A stretch of DNA of 12,687 nucleotides from an uncultured Oscillospiraceae bacterium. GTDB taxonomy: Bacteria; Bacillota; Clostridia; Oscillospirales; Oscillospiraceae. This document shows positions 1 through 7,117 of this stretch, piece by piece. The translations under genes and the position numbers were made by a program. Location: the NCBI GenBank assembly GCA_900758315.1, contig CAAERF010000264.1, positions 1 through 12,687 on the forward strand, in the 5' to 3' direction. The notes under the pieces are model-generated. The model had not been told where the DNA came from, did not search any database, and saw only the letters and a list, made by a program, of their open reading frames with translations. The stretch's first letter is position 1, and every line of letters begins with the position of its first letter.

Positions 1-223
1 GCATGACAGCTTTGGCGAGGTCGCAGGGGTTGGTGAAGCTGTCGTAGTTGATGATGTTCTCCACGAAATCGGGCATGTCGGCAATGTCAGCACAGGTGAC
101 GCTACGGATGTCCTCCGGGATTTTCATGAACACTCGCTCGGAAGCAAGCCAGCGTTCACCATTCTTGCGATTGTACACGATACCGTCAGACCCAAGAGCC
201 TTTACGAATTTCTGAAACTTCAT
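1..223 (-). CDS. Unidentified phage early protein, partial (3' end outside window)
   Basis: This is an open frame of 74 codons beginning MKFQKFVKALGSDG and running off the left edge without a stop. The ATG at 223-221 is preceded by AAGGAGGATTATC, an excellent ribosome site that overlaps the stop codon of the exonuclease gene just upstream. It is therefore the next gene of the same leftward operon. I do not recognise the family. The visible part is soluble and mixed in charge, with no membrane segment or nucleotide-binding motif. Its position after the exonuclease suggests a DNA-metabolism accessory role, but that is only inference from context. Confidence 0.75.
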   Translation of the reverse strand, partial: MKFQKFVKALGSDGIVYNRKNGERWLASERVFMKIPEDIRSVTCADIADMPDFVENIINYDSFTNPCDLAKAVM

Positions 224-234
224 GATAATCCTCC

Positions 235-1257
235 TTATTTCACAGTCATGCGGTACTGCTCAGACTTCTTCTGGTACTTCTCAAGCAGACCGTCAGCTTC
301 CAGAGCTTTCTTGTCGATGGTGGTGGTCTCCGAACGAGATACCGTCCAAGTGTAGGTCGAACCCTTGATTTCGACCTTCTTGTCACCGTCACGGAACTGC
401 GTCATAGCGTGTTCCTTGATGATGTCGGAAATCTCTTTCAGCCGCTTCTCCTTGTCGGCGATTGCGGCGGCGGTCATATCGACCTCCTTCTTGAGACCTT
501 CGGCTTCCTTAATGAGAGCGTCAATGTCGGTGTCCGGGGTGAGATTGTGGGTGCGCAGAGCCGCCAGAATCTCAGCGTCCTTCTTCTCGTCATAGACCGG
601 GGAGATACCACCCGTCACATACTCGCCCCACCAAGACTTCACCTCAGCGACCATGCGCTCGAAGTCCGGGTAACGCTCACTGACCTTGAACTCCACCGTG
701 ATGGTGTTCTTGATGTTGGGGACGAACTTGGACGGGTCTTCGTAGTCCTTCTCCTCAAGGAAGGAAGCGACCATAATGACATTGTCCACACCGAGCAGGT
801 AGGCGTAGAGAGCCGCCTGTAATGCGTAGTACTCAGGAGCGTCATTCTGCCAGTCCTCGATACGCTTGGTGGTCTTCATTTCGAGTACGGTGTCCACCGT
901 GCCGTTCTCGTCCACACCGAGATAGTCCCACATGCCGCCGAAGTAGGGGTTCTCCGGGAAGAAATCGCCCCAAGTCTTGTTGAAATAGTCCTGCCCGTAG
1001 CGGTCGGTGGGAGTAATCAAGTCCATGCCGTAGGACTTCTTCATGTACTCGGCCTGTTTCGGCTCGATGGTCTTACCGGCAATGGTGTAGATGGTGTCCT
1101 CGAAGGGCTTCTCGTAGGTCTTGGTGATAGCGCACCACATTTCAAACGGGGTAGACCAAGGGTTCAGGCCGAGAATGGTGGCAAAGCGTGTGCCGGTGAC
1201 TTTCTTGGTGCGCTTGGGCGGCGTAATCTGAATCTGCTTGGAGTCAAGCCACTTCAT
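235..1257 (-). CDS. YqaJ-type viral recombinase (lambda-exonuclease-like 5'-3' exonuclease)
   Basis: This is a PD-(D/E)XK nuclease of the YqaJ family, which resects double-strand ends so a partner annealase can pair the strands. Motifs (numbering from GTG at 1260) are the N-terminal GTRFATILGLNPWSTP at 23-38, conserved Glu66 in GKTIEP, metal-binding Asp112 in GGMWDYL, Glu127-Met-Lys129 in VLEMKTTKR, and the Gln148 helix YALQAALYAYLLG. Residues after about 230 form a charged, probably coiled-coil tail. The start could be GTG at 1260 or ATG at 1257. I prefer the ATG, which overlaps the upstream stop as TGATG and lies 9 nt after AAGGAGG. It sits directly after the Erf annealase, the usual exonuclease/annealase pairing. 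Family assignment is firm; the exact substrate is inferred. Confidence 0.9.
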   Translation of the reverse strand: MKWLDSKQIQITPPKRTKKVTGTRFATILGLNPWSTPFEMWCAITKTYEKPFEDTIYTIAGKTIEPKQAEYMKKSYGMDLITPTDRYGQDYFNKTWGDFFPENPYFGGMWDYLGVDENGTVDTVLEMKTTKRIEDWQNDAPEYYALQAALYAYLLGVDNVIMVASFLEEKDYEDPSKFVPNIKNTITVEFKVSERYPDFERMVAEVKSWWGEYVTGGISPVYDEKKDAEILAALRTHNLTPDTDIDALIKEAEGLKKEVDMTAAAIADKEKRLKEISDIIKEHAMTQFRDGDKKVEIKGSTYTWTVSRSETTTIDKKALEADGLLEKYQKKSEQYRMTVK

Positions 1258-1967
1258 CACTCATTTCCTCCTTCCAGCATGGCGGTGATTCGGGTAATCA
1301 GGGCTTCGCAGTCGGACTTGCTGATTTCGGTGAACCCCTTGGTCTGCACCGCAATCTGAGCAATCAGCTCCTCCTTGGTGGGGTCGCTGTCCTTGAGCTT
1401 CTTGAGGACGCTCTTGAGACCCTTAATCTGCAAGGTGGTGGCATTGTCAGCCGGTGCGGTCAGCTCCTCCTTGACCTCCTGACGCTGTTGGGGAGTAGCG
1501 GGAGCCTTGGGAGCGGCGGGGGCGGGAGCGGTGTCAGCAGGGACAGGCTTGCCAGCGTTTGCGTCAATGGTGTCGCTCTCGCAGATGTCCAGTGCCATCA
1601 TGTAGAGGTAGCGGCGCATGTAGGTGATGGACGAACCAAGGGCTTGCATTTCGTTGGTGGCCTGTTTGCCGGTGTTGCTCATGATAGGAGCAATCTGGTT
1701 GAAGGGAGCCACGAACGAAACGGTGTCCTCCGGGTTGTCGGTGTTGATAATCGTCATAGTGCCGGTATCAGCGGTGAAGTTCACCACAGGCACGAGACCG
1801 ATTGCCGAGAAGATACGGATTGCCGGGGGAACAATATCGTCCAGCTCGAAGTACTTGAACGACAGGTGCATGTTCTTGCCGGTCTTCTGGACATCGGCGT
1901 TGAGGAACTGCTCTCTCGCCTTAATGAGTTTCTGATAGACATTCTCGGTTTTAGTGGTCGTTGCCAT
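1257..1967 (-). CDS. Erf-family single-strand annealing protein (internal start inside the polymerase frame)
   Basis: This is the 236-residue C-terminal part of the polymerase frame, probably also translated alone. ATG at 1967 follows AAGGAGGAC with 7 nt spacing, one of the best ribosome sites in the window. The Erf signature is EMQALGSSITYMRRYLYMMA at residues 106-125, preceded by a typical Erf core (KYFELDDIVPPAIRIFSAIG, about 38-57). An Ala/Pro-rich linker (about 140-160) leads to a helical C-terminal domain. Erf proteins anneal complementary single strands during phage recombination and circularisation. The YqaJ exonuclease gene follows with a one-base overlap, so the two are probably produced together. 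In most phages I know of, Erf is a separate protein, so independent translation is the likelier use. Confidence 0.85.
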   Translation of the reverse strand: MATTTKTENVYQKLIKAREQFLNADVQKTGKNMHLSFKYFELDDIVPPAIRIFSAIGLVPVVNFTADTGTMTIINTDNPEDTVSFVAPFNQIAPIMSNTGKQATNEMQALGSSITYMRRYLYMMALDICESDTIDANAGKPVPADTAPAPAAPKAPATPQQRQEVKEELTAPADNATTLQIKGLKSVLKKLKDSDPTKEELIAQIAVQTKGFTEISKSDCEALITRITAMLEGGNE

Positions 1968-3770
1968 TGCTTTTGTCCTCCTTGTTGTTTTCTTCTTTTC
2001 GGGCTTGATACCCAAAAAGTCATTGACTCGCTTTCGTGCCATGTCGATGTAGAACCGCTTGTCCACATCGGCAATGGTCAGGTGGTTATCGTTGTCGATG
2101 ATACAATGCTCCGGGAGCATTTCGATTTTGGCGGTAGACTCGTTCTCAGCCTTGACTTTGAACAGCTTCCCGTATCGCTCGTCTGCCGTTGCATATACCC
2201 GGTTCACTCGCTGTACCGGGACTTGTACGCCATCGACAAGGTGATATGCTTCACGATATTTCGCCCCAGCCTTTGCAATAATCTGGAACTGGAAAATATC
2301 GTCACAGCCATTGATGGTGTCTTCCACGGGTGTACCGTGAACGAAGTACTCTCGGAGAGCGGTCGCAACGATACAGCAGGAATTGTTGATTTTCCAAGCA
2401 CCCACGCTGGAAATGCCCTTGACAAGATAGCCGCCCTTTTCTTTGACCTCTCCGCTCGGTTGCACTTCGATATAGTTGTTCACATCCTTCTGCGCAATCT
2501 TCATCACGGAGTCTTCTTCCAGCTCAAAGCCGGTGCGCTTCTGCCACTCGTCACAGATTTCGTCCAGCTTTCCGAGGTCGGCTCGATTGCACTCGACCAT
2601 GATACCGTCCGTGTTGAGCTGGACGATTTTCAGCCCCGGAATGTCAGCGTACAGGTGTTCAGCCAGCTCAAGGAGGAACAACTGCCCGGTGATACACACA
2701 GAGCGTCCCATGAGGGGGTCAAACAGGTCGTTGTACCTGTTGAGCAGTGCGCCGTAGGTCGTGTTCACAACCAGCTTGAGGGCGTTTGCGGTGGCCTTGT
2801 CTCCGCTTGCCTTGGCTTTCATACGGGTTTCCAGCACTTCCTCGAAGACCTGCGCCGAGGGGATGTTGCGGGAGGTGTAACCACACAGCGTCATGAGGTG
2901 CGGGTAGTAACTCGCCACATCCTTGTTGCGGATAACCCGTTCATCGGTCTCCTCGAAGAAGTAGTTTGGGATTGCGGCGTGAATACCACCATATCCCACG
3001 ACACCGGGACACTCACCGATGGAGAATGTCTGCTTCTCGCTGAACAGCTCCGTGTCCGAGATTGACGGGTCGTACATCTTGTCAAAGAAATCGAAAATCT
3101 CCTGCGGGATGTACTCTCGCTTGAGGTGCGAAGGGTACACATACTTGCGTTCATCGTCATGGGGTTGCTTGGTCGCTTTCAGCAGGGCGGCGGTCAGCTT
3201 GGCGTTGGTCATGCCCATGGCTTTCACATCGTCCAGCCCCGCCAGTTTGCCAATGTGGACTTTGTTCTTGAGATAGTCCTTCCGAAGCTCCACAAGCCGC
3301 TCGGTCGTGTCAACATCGTGCATACAGTACTTGGCGGTCTCTTTCAGCTCGTCTTCGGTCAAAGCCCGGTCGATGTCGAAGGGGACGGTGGACTCCTCAA
3401 CGGACAGTCCCAAGTGACCCTCAATGGCCTTGAGGGACAAGCCCATCTGCATATCGTCTTTGATGTCCACATTGTTGAAGCGGAAGAAGAAATCCCTCAG
3501 GGCGGGGTATTCCCAACCCTGACCACCTCCAATGAGGTAGCCATTGACCGCTTTCACTTCCTGCGGTACGAAGCCACAGCAGATAGCCTTGATGATGAAT
3601 TGGTCGTAGTGTTTGGAGTTGAAACCCACATAGATGTTGTCCTCGGTAATGCACTGTTTCAGCTCCTCGTTGTCGTTGTGGACGATGGTGTACTTGCCGG
3701 TCTCTGTGTCCTTGAAGACCACAAGCCAGTCTTTGCAGAAGACCTCCACATCGTAGACAATCAGTCTCAC
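1257..3770 (-). CDS. Family B DNA polymerase fused in frame to an Erf-type annealing protein
   Basis: A single frame of 837 codons encodes a phage replicative polymerase (about residues 1-600) followed by an Erf domain (602-837). I place the start at GTG 3770, 5 nt after a perfect AGGAGGTG. Further upstream codons would overlap the helicase gene. Proofreading exonuclease motifs are D7-x-E9 (YDVEV), N51...YD56, and Y148-x3-D152. Polymerase motif A is D284 in DVASYYPH, motif B is K332...N336TTYG340, and motif C reads NTDG around D388. The KG-GYLVKG stretch near 446-452 fits the family B thumb region. No stop codon separates the polymerase from the Erf segment, although a strong internal ribosome site lies exactly at the junction. 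A true fusion, a lost stop, or two overlapping products are all possible. Confidence 0.85.
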   Translation of the reverse strand: MRLIVYDVEVFCKDWLVVFKDTETGKYTIVHNDNEELKQCITEDNIYVGFNSKHYDQFIIKAICCGFVPQEVKAVNGYLIGGGQGWEYPALRDFFFRFNNVDIKDDMQMGLSLKAIEGHLGLSVEESTVPFDIDRALTEDELKETAKYCMHDVDTTERLVELRKDYLKNKVHIGKLAGLDDVKAMGMTNAKLTAALLKATKQPHDDERKYVYPSHLKREYIPQEIFDFFDKMYDPSISDTELFSEKQTFSIGECPGVVGYGGIHAAIPNYFFEETDERVIRNKDVASYYPHLMTLCGYTSRNIPSAQVFEEVLETRMKAKASGDKATANALKLVVNTTYGALLNRYNDLFDPLMGRSVCITGQLFLLELAEHLYADIPGLKIVQLNTDGIMVECNRADLGKLDEICDEWQKRTGFELEEDSVMKIAQKDVNNYIEVQPSGEVKEKGGYLVKGISSVGAWKINNSCCIVATALREYFVHGTPVEDTINGCDDIFQFQIIAKAGAKYREAYHLVDGVQVPVQRVNRVYATADERYGKLFKVKAENESTAKIEMLPEHCIIDNDNHLTIADVDKRFYIDMARKRVNDFLGIKPEKKKTTRRTKAMATTTKTENVYQKLIKAREQFLNADVQKTGKNMHLSFKYFELDDIVPPAIRIFSAIGLVPVVNFTADTGTMTIINTDNPEDTVSFVAPFNQIAPIMSNTGKQATNEMQALGSSITYMRRYLYMMALDICESDTIDANAGKPVPADTAPAPAAPKAPATPQQRQEVKEELTAPADNATTLQIKGLKSVLKKLKDSDPTKEELIAQIAVQTKGFTEISKSDCEALITRITAMLEGGNE
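1975..1983 (-). promoter_or_regulatory. Perfect internal ribosome binding site for Erf
   Basis: AAGGAGGAC sits within the polymerase coding frame, where its AGGAGG bases are read as two Arg codons, 7 nt before the in-frame ATG at 1967. It decides the start of the stand-alone Erf product. Confidence 0.8.
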
Positions 3771-3775
3771 TGGTT

Positions 3776-3783
3776 CACCTCCT
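3776..3783 (-). promoter_or_regulatory. Ribosome binding site that fixes the polymerase GTG start
   Basis: AGGAGGTG lies 5 nt before GTG at 3770-3768 and overlaps the helicase stop codon (TAG, 3784-3782). It argues against the longer upstream start of the open frame at 3800. Confidence 0.8.
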
Positions 3784-5173
3784 ATTCCACGAAATAACAA
3801 CCGTTCTTACGGTAGGTCGTACATCGTTTCTTGTAGGACTTCACGAGATAAGCGATATTGTCCACGAAGTCATACGCAATGGGGTCTGACTTGCCCTCAC
3901 AGACACGAGCGATTCTGCCAATGCTCTGCGTCACGACAGCGTAGTCCTTCTGCGGAGTGGTAAGAAACAGCCGCTCCAAGCATGGAATATCGAGACCTTC
4001 TTTCGCCAGCGCATAGGTGGCAAACAAGTACTTTTTCTTACCTGACCGCATATCCTCGATAGCTTTCTCTCGCTCTGCCTTACCTTTTTTGGTAGTCATT
4101 TTGCCGCTTACCATGACAGCTTTTTCTCTCATAGTACGAGGAAGCGATTTCATAAGCTGTTCCAAATGTTCCAATCTGTCGGAAAGGATAAGGCAGGAAT
4201 GCTCACTCTCAACTACAATCCACGATGAAATGAAGTGCAACCGCCTGAAATCTTCGCAGAGGTAAGTAATCAGCTTAGAGTAATTAAGCGTACCGTCTGT
4301 GTTAAGGCACTTTCGGTCAAGCTCAATTCCCGTGTTTACAGGTTTAATGCCGACCTTCATGATTTTGTCTCCTACAGCTTCATCGGGAACGGTATAGATC
4401 ACATGACCGAGAAGGGCATAAGTGGCTTCAATCATTCCGTCCGACCTATGCACTGTTGCCGAAAGGCCAAACTTGTGACGCGCCGCCAGACTGTTCAGCA
4501 CCTTGTAAAACTGTGTCATAGCGGTAGGTGTCCCGGAGCAACGGTGACATTCGTCCACGATGATTACGTCCCAAAGGTTCTTATATTGTGGTAAGTCGAG
4601 CTTGCACATGGTCTGTATCGTGGCAAAGGTGATACCGCTTCCGATATTGACCTTGCCCTCGGTGATGGTTCCGATAACCCGCTTGTCCATGTACTGCTCC
4701 GCTCGTTCTTTGCTCTGCCTGAGCAAATCCAGAGTGTGGGTGAGCCATAGGGCTTTCTTCCCAAACCGCTTCACAAGCGCAATTCCCATCTGCGTTTTAC
4801 CGCTACCAGCGGGGCTTTGCAGAATACCGTACTGTCCAGCCGCCACAGCGTCCACAGCGGCCTTTTGGTAGCCATAGAGGGGAATATCTACCCCTCCATA
4901 AGAGACCTCCTCAGCGGCCTTAAAATCGCCTATGAAGACAGCGTTCTTTCGGACGGACTCAGGGAGTGACCTCAGCGTTCCGAACGGTAGGACGATACTG
5001 GTTCCTCTCTGCTCGTATAAGCAGAGGGTCTTCGGTGTGTTGCCGAGCCACAAGTTCATGCGGACTTTCTTCTGGTACTCAGGGTTTGCAATCCGCATGT
5101 GCTTACTGCACCACACGAGCAGTTCTGCCGAGGGGTTGTCGATGGTCAGAGTGTTCGAGACGGTGATTATCAT
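3782..5173 (-). CDS. SF2 DEAD/DEAH-type helicase
   Basis: A superfamily 2 ATP-dependent nucleic-acid translocase, probably unwinding or remodelling DNA during phage replication or recombination. Numbering from the ATG at 5173, a YGYQKAAVDA motif precedes Walker A SPAGSGKT (120-127), Walker B DECH (207-210), motif III SAT (238-240), and a C-terminal lobe with the arginine-finger motif QSIGRIAR (416-423). It is 463 residues, compact for this class, with about 95 residues before the helicase core and no extra C-terminal domain. The start is chosen because ATG overlaps the upstream nuclease stop as ATGA; an earlier in-frame start would overlap that gene by more than 40 bases. The layout resembles COG1061-type helicases common beside phage polymerases. 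Confidence 0.9.
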   Translation of the reverse strand: MIITVSNTLTIDNPSAELLVWCSKHMRIANPEYQKKVRMNLWLGNTPKTLCLYEQRGTSIVLPFGTLRSLPESVRKNAVFIGDFKAAEEVSYGGVDIPLYGYQKAAVDAVAAGQYGILQSPAGSGKTQMGIALVKRFGKKALWLTHTLDLLRQSKERAEQYMDKRVIGTITEGKVNIGSGITFATIQTMCKLDLPQYKNLWDVIIVDECHRCSGTPTAMTQFYKVLNSLAARHKFGLSATVHRSDGMIEATYALLGHVIYTVPDEAVGDKIMKVGIKPVNTGIELDRKCLNTDGTLNYSKLITYLCEDFRRLHFISSWIVVESEHSCLILSDRLEHLEQLMKSLPRTMREKAVMVSGKMTTKKGKAEREKAIEDMRSGKKKYLFATYALAKEGLDIPCLERLFLTTPQKDYAVVTQSIGRIARVCEGKSDPIAYDFVDNIAYLVKSYKKRCTTYRKNGCYFVE

Positions 5174-5565
5174 GCAAACACCACCCACGCTTCCAGTACT
5201 CGCCCATAGAAGCACATGTCCTTGAAGCTGATACTCGATTGAGTCTTGGACAGGCGTTTCAGCGTGTCATAATCGAGCATGAAGATGTATCCTTCGCACT
5301 TGAGGGCGAACCAGCCAGTTCCGTTCCCGCTTTCCTGCCAAGCTCTCATGGCGGTGTGCTGATTGTCCTCGATACGGGAGAATGGGAATCTCCCTCTCGA
5401 ACAGACTTTGCAGTCAATCAGATAAGACTTGCCGTCTCTGACCGCAATCACATCGGCGGGTTGCCCAGCTTGGTTTTGAGCGAGGTTGTGACACCAGAAC
5501 CCCTCCCGAAAGAGGATTTCGCAGAAGACGGACTCGAAGCTATTTCCGAGCTTCTTGTTTGTCAT
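5170..5565 (-). CDS. Holliday-junction-resolvase-like PD-(D/E)XK nuclease
   Basis: A 131-residue protein with the layout of RecU/Hjc-type junction resolvases: Glu11 in GNSFES, a GQPADVIA strand with Asp38, the catalytic DCK at 51-53, and then RIEDNQ (64-69), the helix that follows the active site in RecU-like enzymes. It probably cleaves branched recombination intermediates made by the exonuclease/annealase pair. ATG at 5565 follows AGGAGGTG with 7 nt spacing. The frame is open further upstream, but that part is antisense-like noise within the transglycosylase gene. It overlaps the transglycosylase end by 26 nt and the helicase start by 4 nt, so it is translationally coupled. A VRR-NUC-type or other recombination endonuclease is the alternative. 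Confidence 0.8.
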   Translation of the reverse strand: MTNKKLGNSFESVFCEILFREGFWCHNLAQNQAGQPADVIAVRDGKSYLIDCKVCSRGRFPFSRIEDNQHTAMRAWQESGNGTGWFALKCEGYIFMLDYDTLKRLSKTQSSISFKDMCFYGRVLEAWVVFA

Positions 5566-6190
5566 TGCGTAACACCTCCTCGTACTCGTCCATAAGACCG
5601 AGAATCTTGGTGGAATAGGCGGTGCTTGTGACCCCATTCTCCCATGCCTTTTGCGCTCCGTAATTTCCCATGTTGTATGCCATGAGAGCCTTGCCGTAAT
5701 CACCGTACTTCTCAATGTAGCTACCGATGATGGTGATACCGCAGAAAGCGTTCTGGTACGGATTGAGGAAGTCAGCCGTTCTGTACTTCTCCTCAAGCCA
5801 CTCGTGGTTTATGGCATTGATTTGCATGAGACCGTAATCGTTGGTGGAGCTTACCACCTCCGGGTTGAATCCGCTCTCATGTTCAATCATGGCGAGAGCC
5901 AGTGTCACCGGGACACCTTCGTCTGCGCAGATTTCGTAGATGTACCTCTGCAAAGAGTCTGACAGGGGAACATCGAACGGGAACACTTCGGTCTCCTGCG
6001 GTAAACCGTCCGTCTCGTGAACCGGGACTTCGATGGTTTTAGTGACAGTCACCGTCTTGTGCGGTGTGGTGAGAACTCCAAGCAGATAACCTGCCGCTCC
6101 TCCTGCCAGCACCAGCACGGCAAGGAAGACACCGAGCTTTTTCAGGTTGTACTTGGGTCTCTTTTTGCTTTCTCTACATTGCGTAGCCAT
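5540..6190 (-). CDS. Membrane-anchored lytic transglycosylase (SLT domain)
   Basis: A 216-residue protein with a basic N-terminus, one membrane segment (about 18-41, GVFLAVLVLAGGAAGYLLGV), a short spacer, and a soluble-lytic-transglycosylase domain from about 77. The catalytic Glu is E105 in MIEHESGF, followed by the family signature YGLMQIN (119-125) and a late AYNMGNYG (171-178). It would cleave peptidoglycan glycan strands on the outer face of the membrane. ATG at 6190 follows GAGGAGG with about 10 nt spacing, and the ribosome site lies inside the preceding small gene. Its place in an early replication operon, rather than with late lysis genes, is unusual. A role in local wall opening or DNA passage rather than host lysis is possible. 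Confidence 0.88.
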   Translation of the reverse strand: MATQCRESKKRPKYNLKKLGVFLAVLVLAGGAAGYLLGVLTTPHKTVTVTKTIEVPVHETDGLPQETEVFPFDVPLSDSLQRYIYEICADEGVPVTLALAMIEHESGFNPEVVSSTNDYGLMQINAINHEWLEEKYRTADFLNPYQNAFCGITIIGSYIEKYGDYGKALMAYNMGNYGAQKAWENGVTSTAYSTKILGLMDEYEEVLRNDKQEARK

Positions 6191-6318
6191 TTTTGAAAAT
6201 CCTCCTCATTTTTCGGGTCTGCATAGAACTTCTCCAAGAGACCCATCAAGGGTCGTGCGAGGTCTGATACTTGGGAGTCACTGAGACTCGTATTCAGTGA
6301 GGATTTTGTCACATTCAT
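6142..6318 (-). CDS. Small phage protein of unknown function (58 residues)
   Basis: This short frame begins MNVTKSSLNTSLSD and ends in a charged helical half, with LLEKFYADPKNEEDFQKWL near residues 27-45. That hydrophobic-aromatic-DP-N-W pattern is typical of small helical proteins found next to phage regulators. The ATG at 6318 is preceded by AAGGTGG about 10 nt upstream. It overlaps the HTH gene by 41 nt and the transglycosylase by 49 nt, which fits tight phage packing. No function can be assigned. The frame is open further upstream, but those codons have no comparable ribosome site. Confidence 0.6.
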   Translation of the reverse strand: MNVTKSSLNTSLSDSQVSDLARPLMGLLEKFYADPKNEEDFQKWLRNVEKAKRDPSTT

Positions 6319-6472
6319 CCAGAACCACCTTAGCCTTGGGGTAGGTGTAGACCCCACGAACAATGCTCGACATTTCGGGTGGCTGAACTGTGATACCTCG
6401 CTTACGCAGTTCAAGAATCAAATCCACCTGCTTAATACCAAGCCGCTTCATTCGCTCCTGAATATGACTCAT
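6278..6472 (-). CDS. Small Cro-like helix-turn-helix regulator
   Basis: A 64-residue protein beginning MSHIQERMKRLG, with an XRE/Cro-type HTH covering almost the whole length: IKQVDLILELRKRGI as the first helices and then the recognition region PPEMSSIVRG, followed by PKAKVVLDECDKIL. ATG at 6472 follows GAGGAGGT with good spacing; another in-frame ATG six codons earlier lacks such a site. It is the first gene of the leftward operon and sits opposite the repressor gene, the usual place for a Cro-like switch protein. It probably binds the operators at 6500-6715, which is inferred. Confidence 0.78.
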   Translation of the reverse strand: MSHIQERMKRLGIKQVDLILELRKRGITVQPPEMSSIVRGVYTYPKAKVVLDECDKILTEYESQ

Positions 6473-6512
6473 GCTTTTACCTCCTCTCATGATTCAGAAA
6501 ACGAGAATTGCC

Positions 6513-6541
6513 TTGACAGTAAGCCGAATTGATGTTATTAT
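6513..6541 (+). promoter_or_regulatory. Strong rightward promoter for repressor and recombinase
   Basis: TTGACA (6513-6518), a 17-nt spacer and TATTAT (6536-6541) form a near-consensus promoter reading rightward, with initiation near 6549 and a roughly 170-nt leader before the repressor. It points at the leftward promoter at 6641-6669, so the two transcripts overlap. Confidence 0.72.
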
Positions 6542-6606
6542 TCTTATAGGAGTAATCAAACCTCAACCTCCTCGAAACTGCCACTTTCAAGGGGGTCGGC
6601 TTCTTA

Positions 6607-6669
6607 TTGTCAATTCGCCATTCCCGAACTTCTTGGTCTTATTATAGTTCTTCTTTTGCGAATTGTCAA
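6607..6669. repeat. Inverted repeat flanking the leftward promoter (probable operators)
   Basis: TTGTCAATTCGC at 6607-6618 and GCGAATTGTCAA at 6658-6669 are inverted copies matching at 11 of 12 positions, separated by 39 nt. One covers the -35 box of the leftward promoter and the other lies about 15-27 nt after its start. Further GAATT half-sites occur on either strand at 6505, 6526, 6676, 6690 and 6711. They are likely binding sites for the XRE repressor and/or the Cro-like protein. Confidence 0.55.
6641..6669 (-). promoter_or_regulatory. Consensus sigma-A promoter for the leftward early operon
   Basis: On the minus strand the sequence is TTGACA (6669-6664), a 17-nt spacer, and TATAAT (6646-6641), matching the consensus at all twelve positions. 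Initiation is expected near 6634, giving a roughly 160-nt leader before the HTH gene. An operator-like repeat covers its -35 box and another lies just downstream. Confidence 0.88.
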
Positions 6670-6718
6670 GGGGGTAATTCAAATAATCCGAATTAAAATT
6701 TGCGGAAGGAGAATTGCA

Positions 6719-7108
6719 ATGTCTTTCAAAGAGAACATCAATCGGATTTGCCTTGAGCGTGGGACAAACCTCACGGCGGTTGTGAAAGAGGTAAAGGGTT
6801 CGTCCTCGTTCACCAGTGCAATCAACAAGGGGTCTCTGCCCAAGGAAGAAGAAATGGTGGCAATGGCTAAAATCCTGCACTGTTCCGTCATTGACTTCTT
6901 CATGGACGAAGAAGACCTCGCTCCGAAGGACACCCCTCAGAACGAGGACGAAGAAGATTTGCTCAGAATCTACCGTTCGCTTTCCAGACGGAGCAAACAC
7001 GAGTTCATGAGCATGGCCTATGAATATGAGAACCGTGAAGAATTGGAGGGGGATAAAGAAGTTCCTGCGAACGGAGAAGATAGTCCCCATAGAATTGCTC
7101 ATGCGTAA
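6719..7108 (+). CDS. CI-like XRE-family phage repressor
   Basis: A 129-residue protein with an N-terminal XRE HTH (about 4-60: FKENINRICLERGTNLTAVV, then SSFTSAINKGSLPKEEEMVA, then the characteristic KILHCSVIDFF) and an acidic linker (DEEDLAPKDTPQNEDEED). A short helical C-terminal segment, LLRIYRSLSRRSKHEFMSMA, is probably for dimerisation. It lacks a LexA/S24 peptidase domain, so RecA-driven self-cleavage is not expected. ATG at 6719 follows GGAAGGAG with 7 nt spacing; the frame is open 21 codons further up without a ribosome site. It probably maintains lysogeny by blocking the leftward promoter. Its stop codon is in the same frame as the recombinase, 21 nt before the recombinase start position. 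Confidence 0.85.
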   Translation: MSFKENINRICLERGTNLTAVVKEVKGSSSFTSAINKGSLPKEEEMVAMAKILHCSVIDFFMDEEDLAPKDTPQNEDEEDLLRIYRSLSRRSKHEFMSMAYEYENREELEGDKEVPANGEDSPHRIAHA

Positions 7109-7117
7109 AAAGGCGTT

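Larger units (their letters stand above)
6587..6675. repeat. Direct repeat TCAAGGGGGT in the switch region
   Basis: TCAAGGGGGT occurs at 6587-6596 and 6666-6675, offset by 79 bp, the second copy abutting the leftward -35 box. It may be part of an operator or an accessory regulator site. The function is unknown. Confidence 0.5.

Noticed and set aside
1488..3065. 525-codon open frame on the plus strand opposite the polymerase/Erf gene
   Set aside because: No ribosome site and no recognisable domain; it mirrors the codon structure of the well-supported minus-strand gene.
6505..6715. Repeated GAATT motifs as a possible CRISPR-like or origin iteron array
   Set aside because: Spacing is irregular, the unit is too short, and the sites cluster on two promoters, so operators explain them better.
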